Assembly (NCBI GenBank): GCA_025618425.1
Contig: CM046838.1
Location: 16,951,129 to 17,015,128 of the forward strand
Reading direction: 5' to 3'
Origin: Heliocidaris tuberculata
Taxonomy: Eukaryota; Echinodermata; Echinoidea; Camarodonta; Echinometridae
Length of the DNA stretch: 64,000 nt
Part shown: one piece after another, positions 61,627 to 64,000 of the stretch
How the letters are laid out: each line of letters opens with the position of its first letter
Position numbering within the stretch: the first letter of the stretch is position 1
The notes under the pieces: model-generated
What the model was told of the DNA's origin: nothing
Database searches by the model: none
Seen by the model: only the letters and a program-made list of their open reading frames with translations
Made by a program: the position numbers and the translations under genes

Positions 61627-63015
61627 GTGAGGGTTTTAGTTGATGCAACCTCATACAGGCCATTTTGGACATATGGTCTTGTGTGGAGCCAGCTTATTGG
61701 CGTCAGTTTTCCCAGACATATGTAATCTTATAGTCCTTGAAGGTCTATATGTAGGAGTGTTGTGGTTCGTGGTTCATCCACTTGACTTTCAAGAGGGGGG
61801 TGGAGGGTTGGAATACCCGCCAAGCACTGTTGATTGGCAAGACATCAAAATACATTTGCCACTCTCGACTCTGGTGTATAATGCCTGGGTACCTGTAGGA
61901 AAAAAATTTCTTGAATGCTAGAATGCGTTGCAAAAGCAGCTGTATTAATGCAGGGATAATGATTCTAGAGCACTTTATATCAACAAAAATTAAAGATATG
62001 TGATGAAAAGTGGTAACTTTTTTTAAAAGCCTACACATGTACCCACACAGTATTTGAGCTTTAAAGCAAGAGTAATTGGAGTAAATGGAGGGTGGGGAGG
62101 AGGGGGGGGGGGGGGGGGGGGGGGAGTGGGGCCAGATGTAGAATAACCTATGAAGCCTACATTTTATGGTACAATGGAGAACGCTGCTCTGGTGGTCACT
62201 TCACTCAAAATACTTGGACAGAGAACCTGGGCATCGATCAGTAGGAAGTGGACAGGAAGAATGATGGAAACTTAAACAAATTAACTAATGAAATGGAGAC
62301 AGTTGTCAGTAATGGATAATGTATGTTTGGAAAGGAAAAGGCCACGTGCTCGAATTAACACGTGGAACGCTCATTAAAGATGAGCCTTTTTGCTGTTGTG
62401 TTTTCTGACTTTATCAAGAAGCATTTGGGAGGAAGTTTTCACTTTGTATAAAGAACAGTGTGTCTTTTCCTAAGTTGTACATTTCCTGTGCTCCAAACAA
62501 AATGATTTGTATCTTTTCATTTTTTCCATCATATGCTATATTGTTGGTCCTCAGACAAAATAAAACAGGTTCATCTGTCTTCTCTAATCAGATTCTAGAG
62601 GTTATCCAGTTTCTCTAGCCAAGTAGATAAATTGTAACAAGTCAAGTTATGTAACAAAACATCCTTCGTTGCCAATGGAGCTGCTATGACCATTAGAAAT
62701 TTCCTCTCCCGGGTCGGAGGCCAAAAATAAGGAAAAGTCATGCAGTGCAGACATGAGCGATTTCTGTACTCTTGTGTTATTTTGTTTTGTTTTGATAGGC
62801 CTGGGATGTAAAAAAGTAATAAAGACTTGTCTAAAGTTTTCAATTTTAACCTGTTCTACTGACCTCAGAACCGGATGTTTACAGGTTTGTTTTGTTGCCA
62901 GTGACCAATCAATTGCACAAAGATCTGCATTCATTGTGAAGACTAACTAGAGATAAGGGTGTGCTTTTCAGAGATATATTTTCAAAATGATGTTATGTTA
63001 AGGTGACAACATCAT
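61627..63015. other. Intronic DNA with a G run
   Basis: A G run of about 22 at 62102-62124. Two CACGTG E-boxes 16 bases apart at 62343 and 62359. Otherwise nothing recognised. Confidence 0.55.
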
Positions 63016-63390
63016 GATAATAATATAATAATAATAAAGGTTTCTTATAAAGCACTTAAACGGAAACAACTGACCAAAGCGCTTGCATTATTATTATTAT
63101 ACCCCGGTCACTGGATCCAAGTACTATTCCGTATACACAGTGCTCAAACCCCACTCCCTGGTAGCTAGTCGCCTTTTTACGAGCGGGCATGTGCTAGTCC
63201 AATCACACTGACCTTCACATCCTACCAGGCACCCATGTAGCACTTGGGTGGAGAGTGGCAAATAAAGATAAGTGTCTTGCCAAAGGACACTAGTGCCATA
63301 CCGGGGTTCGAACCCACAACCTTCGCATCTCCAGTCAAGTGTTCAAACAACATGACTATGACACCGTACCTCCATGTCATACTGCCTGGA
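63016..63390 (-). mobile_element. tRNA-derived SINE, minus strand
   Basis: Minus strand from about 63390: a tRNA-like head with TGTCATAGTCATG (approximate box A) and GGTTCGAACCCC (box B, plus 63302-63313), a body with CCTTTGGCAAGACACTTATC and CCACCCAAGTGC, then AAGCGCTTTGG and a TAA-repeat tail at 63016-63037. The body words are of a kind common in marine deuterostome SINEs, from memory of the type and not from a search. It sits 0.3 kb upstream of exon C. Confidence 0.7.
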
Positions 63391-63723
63391 GGGTATTTTC
63401 CAGTCTGTAAATAACGTAATTTCCTAAAAAGCAACTCCAATACATGTACTATGTGTTATATCATTTTTCTAATTTTATGATATTATTATGATGATTATTT
63501 CATTTATTGTTATAAACCTCTAATTGCTTCCATTTCTTAATTGTCAAAGTTTACTTACTATGTAACAACACTGACTAGTATTAGGACATGAATAAAAAGA
63601 TTCAGCCTTTGATCAAATGACTCAGTGATATTCTTCAAATGATATTTGGTACAGTTAAATATGAAAATCATTCTCAAAGTGCAGTTTTCAAAATGTTTCT
63701 TGCTTCTTTGTTTCCTGATGCAG
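63391..63723. other. End of the large intron, with branch/pyrimidine region
   Basis: AT-rich until the long pyrimidine tract at about 63693-63720 that precedes the acceptor CAG at 63721-63723. Confidence 0.6.
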
Positions 63724-63938
63724 AATGATCCCAACATGGAAAAGACTCTACAGACACATCAACAAACTCTTAGGACACTCCACTCGTGTCAAAGGGGTGT
63801 CCCATTTCAGCAGAGAGCAAAGAGAACTCATCCAGCTGTTGTGTCATGTACAGAGGAAGCTACACCTGCATGGCTACAGTGTTCCTCTACACCTACATAG
63901 CAAGTGGACTCAACTCTCCAATACAGCATATCTGAAAG
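63724..63938 (+). CDS. Host gene, exon C
   Basis: It is preceded by an excellent acceptor (tttcttgcttctttgtttcctgatgcag) and followed by a donor (CTGAAAG|gtatat). Read in the phase left by exon B it gives about 72 residues without a stop, beginning MIPTWKRLYRHINKLLGHST, with many Leu, His, Lys and Arg, then a segment with WTQLSNTAYLK. It looks like amphipathic helices and continues the helical character of exon A. The family is not recognised. The exon ends in phase 1, so the gene continues beyond the right edge. The two other open frames over this segment are shadows. Confidence 0.72.
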
Positions 63939-64000
63939 GTATATATGTAGCTCCTCACCACCAAATGCATTGTTTTCAACCTTATTTTGCAATTTAAACC

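Overview
This is eukaryotic, intron-dominated DNA. Exons are short with GT..AG borders, AT-rich non-coding DNA is extensive, and there are many small inverted-repeat transposons, tRNA-derived SINEs, microsatellites, poly-G tracts and scattered ACATGTACATGTA-type words. I infer a marine deuterostome invertebrate, most likely an echinoderm. That rests on overall texture, not on a marker gene.

The framework is one plus-strand protein-coding gene entering from the left edge. Three exon segments are visible: <1-624, 1795-2050 and 63724-63938. Their reading phases match exactly across both junctions (phase 1, then phase 2). The simplest reading is that 2051-63723 is a single intron of about 61.7 kb. 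The encoded protein is not recognised: a hydrophobic, helical-looking part, then a basic Ser/Arg-rich linker, then another helical-looking part. Inside this giant intron, on the opposite strand, lies a complete intronless gene (56675-58495) for a 606-residue receptor with a signal peptide, three Ig domains, one membrane span and a tyrosine-rich tail. A good TATA plus initiator pair sits about 0.5 kb upstream of it.

The rest of the intron is layered repeats. At 2.7-4.8 kb are three short inverted-repeat elements, one split by a TTAA-flanked element. At 17.7-23.5 kb is a foldback element of about 5.8 kb. Its two arms are built of 357-bp tandem units, each with two sites resembling the RFX X-box (GTTRCCATGGYAAC type). 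At 23.9-27.2 kb is a non-LTR retrotransposon with endonuclease and reverse transcriptase, broken by two frame changes. At 27.7-28.2 kb is a large (ACT)n array. At 34.9-35.6 kb are (ATT)n tracts holding two copies of a small inverted-repeat element. At 37.1-39.2 kb is a 2.1-kb element with perfect 16-bp terminal inverted repeats, carrying a tRNA-like sequence with both Pol III boxes. At 45.7-46.9 kb is a 563-bp tandem duplication. At 46.9-48.3 kb a hAT-like element has received an inverted insertion of its own relative, and both insertions keep 6-bp target duplications. At 60.9-61.6 kb is a GC-richer element with inverted ends. At 63.0-63.4 kb is a minus-strand SINE. No CRISPR, rRNA or prokaryotic features were seen.

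The most interesting points are the antisense nested Ig receptor with three YxxL/I motifs spaced exactly 15 residues apart, the transposon-borne array of RFX-like sites, and the self-inserted hAT-like pair.
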